The translations under genes were made by a program, and so were the position numbers. The notes beneath the pieces were generated by a model. It did not search any database, was not told where the DNA came from, and was given only the letters and a program-made list of their open reading frames with translations. A stretch of 64,000 bases of DNA from JACPUX01 sp964517465 (lineage in GTDB: Bacteria; Pseudomonadota; Gammaproteobacteria; Burkholderiales; Casimicrobiaceae), in contig CAZFEK010000003.1 in assembly GCA_964517465.1 (NCBI GenBank), forward strand, positions 66,498 through 130,497, read 5' to 3'. Every line of letters starts with the position of its first letter. The stretch's first letter is position 1. Shown one piece after another: positions 36,289 through 44,899 of this stretch.

Positions 36289-36849
36289 CTACTTGAATGC
36301 ATAACGCCCAAAGAGAAATAACACACTGCCATTGTTGATGCCGCCGTTGAGCGTGGGAATGAAACTCGCCATCAAGCTCGCCTGCCCATACCGCAAGGAT
36401 GCCACCGGCAGCAGCGCGGGGATCGGCACGCCCTTGGCGATATCGGGCCGCTGCACGATCATGGCGGTATAACCGAGGCCCGCCTGCAAACCGTCTCGCG
36501 GACCCCAATAGGTCTGGTAGGCGTAGCCGAGGTTGAGCTGCACTTTGCGGTGAGACTCGTGGAAGGCCAGAAAGAACACGCTATGGTTGTCGCCGTCGGC
36601 ATCGTCCACCCATTTGCTCCAGCCGAGGCCGAAGGCTTTTTCGTTCAATTCGCGCAGCTTCTCTTCGGTGTAGGTGCTGCGCAGGTGATAGGCAAATCCG
36701 CTGACAAGCAGTTCGTCATTTCCCTGCTGATAAGTGTCGGCTACCCGCCGACACCCGCGGGCAAGCATGGACCACATGTCGGCGCATTCCAATGCCTGTG
36801 CCGCGGTGACGAAAGTGGCCAACAACAGACCACCCAGGATGCGTAGCAT
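36289..36849 (-). CDS. pagP: PagP-like lipid A palmitoyltransferase
   Basis: PagP is an eight-stranded outer-membrane barrel that moves a palmitate from phospholipid to lipid A. The 186 residues have a signal peptide (MLRILGGLLLATFVTAAQA), the FAYHLRSTYTEEKLRELNE segment with the putative catalytic His55, and the C-terminal match IPALLPVASLRYGQASLMASFIP to the E. coli barrel. The usual Asp-Ser catalytic pair appears as Glu98-Ser99 (FHESH). It lies between purH and purD on the same strand. Confidence 0.85.
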   Translation of the reverse strand: MLRILGGLLLATFVTAAQALECADMWSMLARGCRRVADTYQQGNDELLVSGFAYHLRSTYTEEKLRELNEKAFGLGWSKWVDDADGDNHSVFFLAFHESHRKVQLNLGYAYQTYWGPRDGLQAGLGYTAMIVQRPDIAKGVPIPALLPVASLRYGQASLMASFIPTLNGGINNGSVLFLFGRYAFK

Positions 36850-36937
36850 TTTGGTTTCTCTCCCTTGACCGGTCCTTCCGGATCAATTCAAAGCCGCGGC
36901 AAAGCGGGCCGCGTAAGCCGCTTATCCCGCCCCGGCT

Positions 36938-38506
36938 TCAGTGGCGAAAATGGCGCGCGCCGGTAAACACCATGGCAATGCCGCGTTCATCTGCGGCAGC
37001 GATCACTTCCTCGTCGCGCATGCTGCCCCCCGGCTGGATGACCGCCTTGGCGCCGGCGTCGATCACCACGTCCAGCCCGTCGCGGAAGGGGAAGAAGGCG
37101 TCCGAAGCGACCACCGATCCGGCCAGGGTCAGCCCCGCGTTTTGCGCTTTGATCGCGGCGATGCGGGCAGAGTCGACGCGGCTCATCTGGCCGGCGCCCA
37201 CGCCCACGGTCTGGCCTTCCTTGGCAAACACGATGGCATTGGATTTGACGAACTTGGCCACGCGCCACACAAATAGCAGATCGGCAAGCTGCTCGGCGGT
37301 GGGCGCCAGGCGCGTGACCACCTTGAGCTCAGCAGGCGCAACATTGCGCGCATCGGCGGTTTGCACCAGCAAGCCGCCGCCGACCCGCTTCAAATCATAG
37401 GGATTGGCTGCCCTGGCCGGGGGCACTTCCAAGACCCGCACATTGGCCTTCTTTTGCAGGAACTCCAAGGCTTCGGCCGTGTAGCCGGGAGCGATGAGCA
37501 CTTCCATGAACTGCCCGGAAACCGCTTCGGCGGCCGCCTTATCCACCGCCTGATTGAAGGCGATGATGCCGCCGAAGGCGGAGGTGGGATCGGTAGCAAA
37601 CGCCTTGCGGTAGGCGCCCGTGAGGCTGGCGTCGACGGCCACGCCGCAAGGGTTGGCGTGTTTGACGATGACACAGGCCGGCGACTCGAAGGTTTTGACG
37701 CATTCCCAGGCAGCATCGGCGTCTGCGATATTGTTATAGGAAAGCTCTTTGCCCTGATGCTGGCGGTAATTGGCGATGCCGCCATCGACGGGAGTTTCAT
37801 CTCGATAAAACGCTGCGTGTTGGTGCGGGTTCTCGCCATAGCGCAGATCCTGCACCTTGCTGACCTGAAGGTTGAAGCGATCGGGGAACTCGGCGGTTTG
37901 GGTGCCGGCTTCGTCGCGCGCGGTCAGCCAATTGCTGATTGCACCGTCATACGCGGCAGTGTGCGAAAAAGCCTTGCGCGCCAGTTGAAAACGAGTCGCC
38001 TCGCTCAAGACGCATTGCTTGGCACGCAACTCCGACAGCAGGCCAGCATAGTCCGCCGGATCGACCACGATGCCGACATGCCGGTAGTTCTTCGCCGCGG
38101 CACGCACCATGGTCGGCCCGCCGATATCGATGTTTTCGATCGCATCTTCCAGCGAGCAATCGGCGCGCGCCACGGTCTGGCGAAAAGGGTAGAGATTGAC
38201 CACGACCAGATCGATGGTGGGTGTGCCATGCGCCGCCAGCGCCGCGCAGTGCTCGGGCAAATCGCGCCGCGCCAGGATACCGCCATGAACTTTGGGATGC
38301 AGGGTCTTCACCCGCCCGTCGAGCATTTCGGGAAAGCCGGTGTAGTCCCCGATTTCGGTAACGGCAAGGCCTTCCTGAGCCAGAAGTCTGGCCGTCCCGC
38401 CGGTCGAGAGCAGGCGCACGCCCAAGGCAGCAAGGCCCCGCGCGAATTCAACCAAGCCGGTCTTGTCGGAAACACTCAGCAGTGCTTGAGTTACTGGCGC
38501 AGACAT
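36938..38506 (-). CDS. purH: Bifunctional AICAR transformylase / IMP cyclohydrolase
   Basis: PurH does the last two steps of IMP synthesis. The 522 residues hold the N-terminal cyclohydrolase (ALLSVSDKTGLVEFARGLAALG, STGGTARLL, RVKTLHPKVHGGIL) and the C-terminal transformylase (YGENPHQHAAFY, KHANPCGVAV, GQMSRVDSARIA, SDAFFPFRDGLD). I used the ATG at 38506; an in-frame GTG at 38515 would overlap the fis stop by 4 nt and is equally possible. Confidence 0.97.
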   Translation of the reverse strand: MSAPVTQALLSVSDKTGLVEFARGLAALGVRLLSTGGTARLLAQEGLAVTEIGDYTGFPEMLDGRVKTLHPKVHGGILARRDLPEHCAALAAHGTPTIDLVVVNLYPFRQTVARADCSLEDAIENIDIGGPTMVRAAAKNYRHVGIVVDPADYAGLLSELRAKQCVLSEATRFQLARKAFSHTAAYDGAISNWLTARDEAGTQTAEFPDRFNLQVSKVQDLRYGENPHQHAAFYRDETPVDGGIANYRQHQGKELSYNNIADADAAWECVKTFESPACVIVKHANPCGVAVDASLTGAYRKAFATDPTSAFGGIIAFNQAVDKAAAEAVSGQFMEVLIAPGYTAEALEFLQKKANVRVLEVPPARAANPYDLKRVGGGLLVQTADARNVAPAELKVVTRLAPTAEQLADLLFVWRVAKFVKSNAIVFAKEGQTVGVGAGQMSRVDSARIAAIKAQNAGLTLAGSVVASDAFFPFRDGLDVVIDAGAKAVIQPGGSMRDEEVIAAADERGIAMVFTGARHFRH

Positions 38507-38511
38507 GATTT

Positions 38512-38766
38512 TCACTTGATATCGTAGAGTCGGATCTTGGAGCGCAAGGTGTTGCGGTTCATGCCCAGCATGGCAGCGGCATGGGTTTGATTGCCCTCGG
38601 CGCGCTTCATCACTTCGCTGATCAGCGCGCGTTCAGCGTGCCCGATCACCAGTTCGTAAAGTCCGCTGGGCACCTCGCCGTCGAGGCGGCGAAAATAGTC
38701 GTCGAGCGAGCGCTCGACGGTTTTGGCAATTTCACTTTGCCCGTGATTGACGACCCTCTTGTTCAC
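38512..38766 (-). CDS. fis: Fis-family nucleoid-associated DNA-binding protein
   Basis: An 84-residue Fis homologue that bends DNA and modulates transcription. The C-terminal helix-turn-helix (GNQTHAAAMLGMNRNTLRSKIRLY) is canonical. The start is GTG (VNKRVVNHG) at 38766, overlapping the dusB TGA in a GTGA motif. The dusB-fis order is the conserved arrangement of proteobacteria, here extended by purH. Confidence 0.95.
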   Translation of the reverse strand: MNKRVVNHGQSEIAKTVERSLDDYFRRLDGEVPSGLYELVIGHAERALISEVMKRAEGNQTHAAAMLGMNRNTLRSKIRLYDIK

Positions 38767-39794
38767 GCTGCCAGGCCCTCCCCTGCCCCCAGATTGTCGT
38801 TCCCCGCAGCCGCGGCAAGATCCTGCAGGCGCTGGAAGAACTGAGTAATCGCCGCCATCTGCGCCGCGCTGCTGGTCAGTTCGTTGACCGAGCGCCGGAA
38901 CGCGGCGGCACCACAAATTCCTTTCACATACCAGCCGATGTGTTTGCGCGCGACCTTGACTCCGGTCGCCTCGCCATAAAAACGATAGTGGTCTTCGAGA
39001 TGCTCCAGCAGGAGCGCCGACATCTCTTGCAGAGTCGGCGGCGGCAGTTTTTCGCCGCTGGCAAGATAGTGGGCGATTTCGCGAAAGATCCAGGGCCTCC
39101 CCTGCGCGGCGCGGCCAACCATGATGCCGTCCACTCCGGTGTATTCGAGTACCGCTTGGGCTTTTTCCGGCGAGTCGATGTCGCCGTTGGCGATGACTGG
39201 TATGGACACGCTGCGTTTGACTTCCCGAATCGTGTCGTACTCCGCTTCGCCCCGGTACTGATCAGCGCGCGTGCGCCCATGGATCGCCAGCGCCGCGATG
39301 CCCGCATCTTCGGCAATACGCGCCACGCGCAAGGCGTTGCGCTGGCTCCGGTCCCAGCCGGTGCGGATCTTGAGCGTTACCGGAATACCCGCCGGCTGTG
39401 CCACATCGAGTACTGCGGCCAAGATGCGGGCGACGAGATCTTCATCCTTCAGAAGTGCGGAGCCCGCTTGAACATTACAAATCTTTTTCGCCGGGCAGCC
39501 CATGTTGATGTCGATGATCTGCGCGCCTTTGGCGATGTTATAGCTCGCCGCATCGGCCATCATCTCCGGATTGCCGCCCGCGATCTGGACCACCTTGGGT
39601 TCGACCTCACCCTCATGATTGCCCCGGCGCAGCGTCTTCTCCGAGCCCCAGAGCAAGGAATTCGAGGCCACCATTTCCGACACCGCGAGCCCGGCTCCCA
39701 GCCGCTTGCACAACTGGCGAAACGGCCGATCGGTGACGCCAGCCATGGGCGCGACGACCAGGTTGTTTCGGAGCGTGTAAGGTCCGATGCGCAT
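38763..39794 (-). CDS. dusB: tRNA-dihydrouridine synthase B
   Basis: An FMN-dependent TIM-barrel enzyme that reduces uridine in tRNA. The 343 residues have MRIGPYTLRNNLVVAPMAGVTDRPFR, the catalytic Cys in MGCPAKKICN (near residue 100), the FMN-binding HGRTRADQY and the NGDIDSPEKA and MVGRAAQGRPWIF segments. It heads the dusB-fis-purH unit; the 101 bp upstream before ubiH carry no gene. Confidence 0.97.
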   Translation of the reverse strand: MRIGPYTLRNNLVVAPMAGVTDRPFRQLCKRLGAGLAVSEMVASNSLLWGSEKTLRRGNHEGEVEPKVVQIAGGNPEMMADAASYNIAKGAQIIDINMGCPAKKICNVQAGSALLKDEDLVARILAAVLDVAQPAGIPVTLKIRTGWDRSQRNALRVARIAEDAGIAALAIHGRTRADQYRGEAEYDTIREVKRSVSIPVIANGDIDSPEKAQAVLEYTGVDGIMVGRAAQGRPWIFREIAHYLASGEKLPPPTLQEMSALLLEHLEDHYRFYGEATGVKVARKHIGWYVKGICGAAAFRRSVNELTSSAAQMAAITQFFQRLQDLAAAAGNDNLGAGEGLAA

Positions 39795-39895
39795 GAAAGG
39801 AACTGCCGGGGAAGGGGAGCGAATTATAGCGCGACTCGCCCTCCGGAGCGCGCCGATTATGCAATTCGCATGAAGCTTTTTTTTGCTTCGAGGCC

Positions 39896-41035
39896 TCAGC
39901 GCCAGCCGTGCATCAGCAGGTGACTCGCGACTTGCCGCAGGCGCTTCGAGGCGCCAAACATCTCCAAGCCCTGGTCGCGAAGCCGGGCCATGCTTGGCGA
40001 TTGCCAGCCAAACAACTCCACCAAACCGTGAGTCGCCAAAGTGCTACCCCAGCGGTCCTTGCGTCGGCCAGCTTTGTAAGCTCGAAGCTGGCGCTCACTG
40101 CCAAGCTCGGAAGGATCTTCGTCCAGGAGTAATTGCGCCAGTTCGTAAGCATCGCGCAACCCCAGGTTATATCCTTGTCCCGCGACGGGATGCAGGGTCT
40201 GCGCCGCATTGCCCAAACGCAGCAGGCGGCGATTGCCCGTCTCGCGCCCGAGTCGCAGGCGCAAAGGAAGGCTCGTGCGTGGACCCGGTTGGCCGATCGC
40301 TTCTCCTCCCGGGCCAAATTGCTCCGCGAGGCGGGCCAAAAACGCCTCGTCATCGAGAGCGAGCACCTCGCCGACCTTCGCGGTGGGGAGGGTCCAGATC
40401 AGTGCATGGCGGTCCCCTTGCGGCAGCAAGGCGATCGGTCCGGAATCCGTGAAGCGCTCAAAGGCGCAAGCGCGAGCGCCTGCAACCGTCACGCTGGCAA
40501 GCACGGCATGTTGCCGGTAATCGTGTTCCCAGAACGATCCCTTCGGTGCGCCGTCGGCCCATGCAATCAGCGCCGCCGTTCCTCGCACCGCTCCCGCCTC
40601 ATACCAGGCATAACTTTCGGTAGCGCGGGCTTGCGTCAGGGGTGTTTTCCAAAGCACTTCGACGCCACCAGCGGCCAGTTCGGCGTCGAAAGCGGCGATG
40701 AGGTCGCCATAGGCCACCACATAACCCAGGGCCGGGAGGCCCAATTCCGCACTGCGAAAGACAAGCTCCGCCCGCCCTACTCGCTGCGCCACGCGCACCT
40801 CCGCAATGGGTGTGAGGACGGGTCCGGCCAACGCCAATCGCCGCCAGATGCCGAGCCGCTCGAGTATCAATCGGCTGCCGTGCGAGAGCGCCAAGGCGCG
40901 GCCTTCGGAGGGGAGGTTTCCCGGCGCGCGAGCCTCGCAGACCAGTAGGCGCAAGCCCGCATCCCGCAGCGCCAGCGCCAAGGCCGCGCCGACCGGCCCG
41001 CCGCCGGCGATGACCAAGTCCCGGTCGAAAGCCAT
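39896..41035 (-). CDS. ubiH: UbiH/Coq6-family FAD monooxygenase
   Basis: A 379-residue flavoprotein hydroxylase of ubiquinone synthesis. It has the N-terminal dinucleotide motif VIAGGGPVGAALALALRDAG, the shared NAD/FAD region and the C-terminal FAD motif LGNAAQTLHPVAGQGYNLGLRDAYELA. It follows pepP by 12 nt, the common pepP-ubiH pairing. Whether it acts at C4, C5 or C6 of the ring cannot be told here. Confidence 0.92.
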   Translation of the reverse strand: MAFDRDLVIAGGGPVGAALALALRDAGLRLLVCEARAPGNLPSEGRALALSHGSRLILERLGIWRRLALAGPVLTPIAEVRVAQRVGRAELVFRSAELGLPALGYVVAYGDLIAAFDAELAAGGVEVLWKTPLTQARATESYAWYEAGAVRGTAALIAWADGAPKGSFWEHDYRQHAVLASVTVAGARACAFERFTDSGPIALLPQGDRHALIWTLPTAKVGEVLALDDEAFLARLAEQFGPGGEAIGQPGPRTSLPLRLRLGRETGNRRLLRLGNAAQTLHPVAGQGYNLGLRDAYELAQLLLDEDPSELGSERQLRAYKAGRRKDRWGSTLATHGLVELFGWQSPSMARLRDQGLEMFGASKRLRQVASHLLMHGWR

Positions 41036-41047
41036 TTCGCTTGCGAG

Positions 41048-42382
41048 TTACTTCCTCGCCCGCGCGTCCCGGCGAATCGCCTCGATCTCGGCCACCGCCT
41101 TGGGCGCCTTCGCCGTGAGGTTGCGCCCGCCGGTCGCGGTGATCAGGATGTCATCTTCGATGCGAACGCCGATGTTCCAGAATCGCTCATCGACGTTCTC
41201 TGCCGGACGGATATAACAGCCCGGCTCCACCGTAAGCACCATCCCCGGCGCCAGCGCAACCGACTGCCCGGCTTCGCGATAGGCCCCGGCATCGTGCACA
41301 TCCAATCCCAGCCAATGCCCGGCGCGATGCATGTAGAACCGTTTGAAATCCCCGGTCTCCATCACCGCGTCGAGCGTTCCTTGGCAAAGGCCGAGGTCGA
41401 TCAGGCCCTGGGCCAGCACCTTTTCGGCGACGTCGTGGTAATCGTGAAAGGGCTTGCCCGGCGCCAGCGCGGCAATGCAAGCTTCCTGCGCCGCCAGCAC
41501 CAGTTCATAGACCGCGCGCTGCGGCCCGCTGAAGGCTGGTCCGACCGGAAAGCTGCGGGTGATGTCGGAGGCGTAGCCGGAAAGCTCGCAGCCGGCGTCG
41601 ATGAGCAACAGATCGCCGTCCGCCATGAGCCGGTTATTGTCGCGATAATGCAGAACGCAGGCGTTCGGACCGCTCGCGACGATCGACGGATACGCGGGCG
41701 ACAAGGCGCCGTGGCGCAGAAACTCGTGCGCCAATTCGGCCTCGACTTGATATTCATGCCAGCCCGGGCGCGTGCGCTCCATGGCCCGCCGATGCGCTCC
41801 CACCGAAATCTCGGCGGCGCGCTCCATCATCGCGATTTCATCTTCGTCCTTGAAAAGGCGCATGCGGTCGAGGAGATCTCGCGCGTCGTGCAAAACGGCC
41901 GGCGCAGTGATGCCGGTGCGCACCTGCGCTCGAACGCCATTGAGCGCGGCGATGATGCGCGCGTCCCAGGACGCATCCAGCCCCAATGGGGTGAAGACCG
42001 TGGGCTGATCGGCCATGAGCTTGGGCAACATTTCTTCGAGCGCCGCGACGGAATGCGCCTCGTCGAAACCGAAGCGCTCGCGGGCGACTTCCGGCCCGAA
42101 GCGAAAACCATCCCACACTTCTCGTTCGGCGTTTTTTTCGCGGCAAAACAGAATCGATTTCGGTGCCTCGCCGGCGATCAGCACCAGCACGGCTTCGGGT
42201 TCCGCAAAGCCGGAGAGGTAAAAGAAATAGCTGTCGTAGCGATACGGAAAATGCGAGTCACGATTGCGCAGTGTTTCACGCGCGGTTGGAATGACGGCGA
42301 TGCCGCGGCCCATTTGTTCGGTCAGGCGCGCGCGTCGGGCAGCGTAGGTGCCCGGGCGTATGGCGGGAATGGAATGCTCCAT
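41048..42382 (-). CDS. pepP: Xaa-Pro aminopeptidase
   Basis: PepP removes N-terminal residues preceding proline, using a dinuclear metal centre. The 444 residues have the AMP_N-type N-domain (IPAIRPGTYAARRARLTEQMG) and the pita-bread catalytic domain with ligands in LLIDAGCELSGYASDITRSF, MHRAGHWLGLDVHD, LTVEPGCYI and VRIEDDILIT. The start MEHSIPAIRPGTY at 42382 fits the family. It is divergent from the 5-FCL gene; the 247 bp between hold a weak TATAAG near 42508 and nothing else I can name. Confidence 0.95.
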   Translation of the reverse strand: MEHSIPAIRPGTYAARRARLTEQMGRGIAVIPTARETLRNRDSHFPYRYDSYFFYLSGFAEPEAVLVLIAGEAPKSILFCREKNAEREVWDGFRFGPEVARERFGFDEAHSVAALEEMLPKLMADQPTVFTPLGLDASWDARIIAALNGVRAQVRTGITAPAVLHDARDLLDRMRLFKDEDEIAMMERAAEISVGAHRRAMERTRPGWHEYQVEAELAHEFLRHGALSPAYPSIVASGPNACVLHYRDNNRLMADGDLLLIDAGCELSGYASDITRSFPVGPAFSGPQRAVYELVLAAQEACIAALAPGKPFHDYHDVAEKVLAQGLIDLGLCQGTLDAVMETGDFKRFYMHRAGHWLGLDVHDAGAYREAGQSVALAPGMVLTVEPGCYIRPAENVDERFWNIGVRIEDDILITATGGRNLTAKAPKAVAEIEAIRRDARARK

Positions 42383-42629
42383 GAATCCTCGACAAAAAAG
42401 TGGGTGGCGAAGGGCGGCAAGCTGCTGGCGGTCGCGCAAAACCCCTCGCCGCCCAGGGCCGCGCCCATGAGCGCCGCTTCCCTTGCCCCCGGCGTTATGT
42501 GCGAGATTATAAGCGTGCCCGGCGCAGCGGGTGCAGCGCGATGCGACAGATTCTTGCGAATCTCCGCCGGAAAGCGTCTCGCCCTTGGGGCCTCTTGGGC
42601 TTGCCGCGAGGCCGGGTTAAGATTCCACC

Positions 42630-43268
42630 ATGCCCGCTGCCACTCCCGCCCGCCACGCTTCGCCCTTGCGCCTGGAAAAGCGAAGCTTGCGCTCGCGCAT
42701 CATCGCTTTGCGCGATGAAATGGCCGCGATTCAGCGCGCCGCGGCGAGCAGCGCCATTTGCGCGAAGCTGGCTGCCTTGCCCGATTTCGTCGCCGCGCGC
42801 CGTGTCTTGTTGACTTTGCCATTTGGCAGCGAACCCGATACCCGTCCCCTGGTCGAACATGCCCTCGCCGCGGGCAAGGAAGTTTTGCTGCCTCGCGTGG
42901 ACCACGAAGCGCGCATGCTCGATTTGCATCGCGTCGCCGACCTGTTGCATGACATAGCTCCAGGACGCTGGAGCATACCCGAGCCGCGTCCTGAACGCTG
43001 CCTTCGCGCGGCTCCCGAAACGGTCGATTGGGTCTTGGTGCCTGGTGTCGCTTTTGATGTTCAAGGCGGCCGCCTGGGTTATGGCGGGGGCTTCTACGAC
43101 CGCTTGTTGCCGTTGCTGCGAACCGGCGTTCCGCGAGTCGCCGCGGCTTTCGCACTGCAGATGGTCGGTCGCGTGCCGCGCGGCAAACATGACCTTGCGA
43201 TCGACTTGATTGTCACCGAAACCGCGGCGCATGCCGCATCCCCCCAGCTCGAAGAAGGTAACTCATGA
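42630..43268 (+). CDS. 5-formyltetrahydrofolate cyclo-ligase
   Basis: This enzyme converts 5-formyl-THF to 5,10-methenyl-THF with ATP. The 212 residues carry the basic N-terminal helix (KRSLRSRIIALRDEMAA), the LPFGSEPDTRPL segment and the signature VLVPGVAFDVQGGRLGYGGGFYDRLL. It overlaps folD by 4 nt, joining two folate one-carbon genes. Its E. coli homologue ygfA lies beside 6S RNA, but I could not recognise a 6S RNA upstream here. Confidence 0.92.
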   Translation: MPAATPARHASPLRLEKRSLRSRIIALRDEMAAIQRAAASSAICAKLAALPDFVAARRVLLTLPFGSEPDTRPLVEHALAAGKEVLLPRVDHEARMLDLHRVADLLHDIAPGRWSIPEPRPERCLRAAPETVDWVLVPGVAFDVQGGRLGYGGGFYDRLLPLLRTGVPRVAAAFALQMVGRVPRGKHDLAIDLIVTETAAHAASPQLEEGNS

Positions 43269-44110
43269 GTGCTCAGATCATCGACGGCAAAGCCATCGCC
43301 GCTGCCGTGCAAGCCGAATGCGCCGCCCGCGCCGCGACCCTCCAAACGCGCGGCCTTCAACCCGGCCTGGCGGTCGTCATCGTCGGGGAAGATCCCGCGT
43401 CCCAGGTATACGTCCGCAACAAGATCCGCGCTTGCGAGGCGGCCGGTTTTTATTCCGAGCACCGCTGCCTACCCGCTCAAACCGCCGAGAGCGAACTCCT
43501 GGCCGTGATCGGAGAGCTCAATGCTTCGGCCCGCATTCACGGCATTCTGGTACAACTGCCCCTGCCCAAACATATCGACAGTCACCGCATCCTGGAGGCC
43601 ATCGATCCGAGGAAAGATGTCGATGGCTTCCATCGTGAAAACGCCGGGCTGCTCGCGCAAGGCAATCCGCGGCTGGTTCCCTGCACTCCCGCGGGCGTGA
43701 TGCGCATGCTGCAAGTGACCGGCATCAACCCCTGGGCGCAGCATGCGGTCATCGTCGGCGCCAGCAACATCGTCGGCAAGCCAATGGCGTTGCTGCTGCT
43801 CAGAGCCGGTGCCACGGTCACCATATGCAATTCCAAAACCCGCGATCTCGGTCACCACACTCGCCAAGCCGACATCCTGGTCGCGGCGGTGGGCAAGGCC
43901 AAGTACATCACCGGCGAAATGGTCAAGCCGGGCGCCGTGGTCATCGACGTCGGCATCAATCGCGGGGCTGACGGCAAGTTGGTGGGCGACGTCGATTTTG
44001 AAGGCGCTCGCGCGGTTGCGGCTCACATCACGCCCGTGCCGGGGGGCGTCGGCCCCATGACCATCGCCATGTTGCTGGCCAACACGCTTGATGCGGCAGA
44101 AGCAATTTAA
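43265..44110 (+). CDS. folD: Bifunctional methylenetetrahydrofolate dehydrogenase / methenyl-THF cyclohydrolase
   Basis: FolD interconverts 5,10-methylene-, 5,10-methenyl- and 10-formyl-THF. The 281 residues show PGLAVVIVGEDPASQVYVRNK (catalytic Lys in YVRNK), ILVQLPLPKHID, PCTPAGVMRML, the Rossmann VGASNIVGKPMALLLL and PVPGGVGPMTIAMLL. Length is standard. It is translationally coupled to the upstream 5-FCL gene. Confidence 0.97.
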   Translation: MSAQIIDGKAIAAAVQAECAARAATLQTRGLQPGLAVVIVGEDPASQVYVRNKIRACEAAGFYSEHRCLPAQTAESELLAVIGELNASARIHGILVQLPLPKHIDSHRILEAIDPRKDVDGFHRENAGLLAQGNPRLVPCTPAGVMRMLQVTGINPWAQHAVIVGASNIVGKPMALLLLRAGATVTICNSKTRDLGHHTRQADILVAAVGKAKYITGEMVKPGAVVIDVGINRGADGKLVGDVDFEGARAVAAHITPVPGGVGPMTIAMLLANTLDAAEAI

Positions 44111-44142
44111 GCACCCAAGGTAGGCGGTATTGTTCGCCAATA

Positions 44143-44318
44143 GCGGCCGCTCCGGCGCCGCCCGGGGAAGCACCCAGGCTAAAGCAAAGTCCCCGCGAGG
44201 CCGGGCGGAATGCGGCGCCTACGCTGCGCCGTTTCCTTGGCGCGGCCGCTCCGGCGCCGCCCGGCGAAGCACCCAGGCTAAAGCAAAGTCCCCGCGAGGC
44301 CGGGCGGAACGCGGCGCC
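44143..44318. repeat. Two near-identical 77-bp direct repeats with inverted arms
   Basis: Copy 1 is 44143-44219 and copy 2 is 44242-44318, a period of 99 bp. I find only two mismatches in 77 bp, plus a 22-bp non-repeated spacer. Each unit is itself a dyad: a left arm with CGCCGCCCGG is mirrored by CCGGGCGG and GCGGCGCC on the right. The 99-bp period is a multiple of three and keeps a frame open through both copies. Copy 2 ends exactly where a TonB-receptor plug fragment begins. I saw no further copy in the window. Confidence 0.8.
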
Positions 44319-44715
44319 CGTCGATCAGCAGCAGCACCCGAGAGTTGTAGTCTCCGGAACACGCAAAACCGCGCACGCCGAGATAGGTGTAATTGCGGTC
44401 GTAGGTGAGATGCAAGCCGGGAATCGTGCGCAGCACGTCGGCGAGGCTGCGGTGCCCGAAATCCCGGATGTCTTGCGCAGTCAGCACGGTAGCGACGAAG
44501 GGCGCTTCAGCGGGGCGATGGGAAAGGCGAGATCCCGCCGCCACTTCGAGCCGCAAAAGATGTTCCAAGGGCATTTCGGTCAAGTCCAAGGCTTTGGCTC
44601 GAGCCTGCCAGGACACCCCCAAGAGCAGACCCCACAGCAACGCCATGAATTGCTGCGCGAAACGAGCCCGGTGCAACTTGCGTGCGTCCCCGCTTTGCGT
44701 CGGCACTATTCCCAT
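44278..44715 (-). pseudogene. Truncated TonB-dependent receptor (signal and plug domain only)
   Basis: From the ATG at 44715 the frame reads a hydrophobic N-terminal segment (FMALLWGLLLGVSWQARA), then receptor plug sequence: LRLEVAAGSRLSHRPAEAPF, TVLTAQDIRDFGHRSLADVL, IPGLHLTYDRNYTYLGVRG and RVLLLIDGRRV. These are typical of the plug of vitamin B12/siderophore-type receptors. The frame then enters the 77-bp repeat and stops at 44278, so the rest of the plug and the whole beta-barrel are missing. No barrel sequence lies between here and folD. I read it as a remnant left by deletion at the repeat. Confidence 0.8.
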
Positions 44716-44899
44716 GCTCGTCCTCCGAATTGATATTGACTGAACGAGACGGCTCCTGCACGTAGTCAACGGCATTTCCCCTGGCGCCTTGAACCTCAAC
44801 TCTGAATTCCTTGCGCTGCGGCAATATCCGTGCCGATTGGCCTGGGTTACCCTTGCGCTTGCCGCCTTTCCGGCAGCCAAGATCAAGGCCGTGCGCGCC

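Noticed and set aside
42383..42629. Possible 6S RNA upstream of the 5-FCL gene
   Set aside because: 6S RNA often lies there in relatives, but I could not find the long closing stem with a central bubble in this 247-bp gap.
44130..44408. A 92-codon plus-strand frame through the tandem repeat with two copies of a peptide motif
   Set aside because: It is open only because the 99-bp period is a multiple of three; it has no ribosome site and runs antisense into the TonB remnant.
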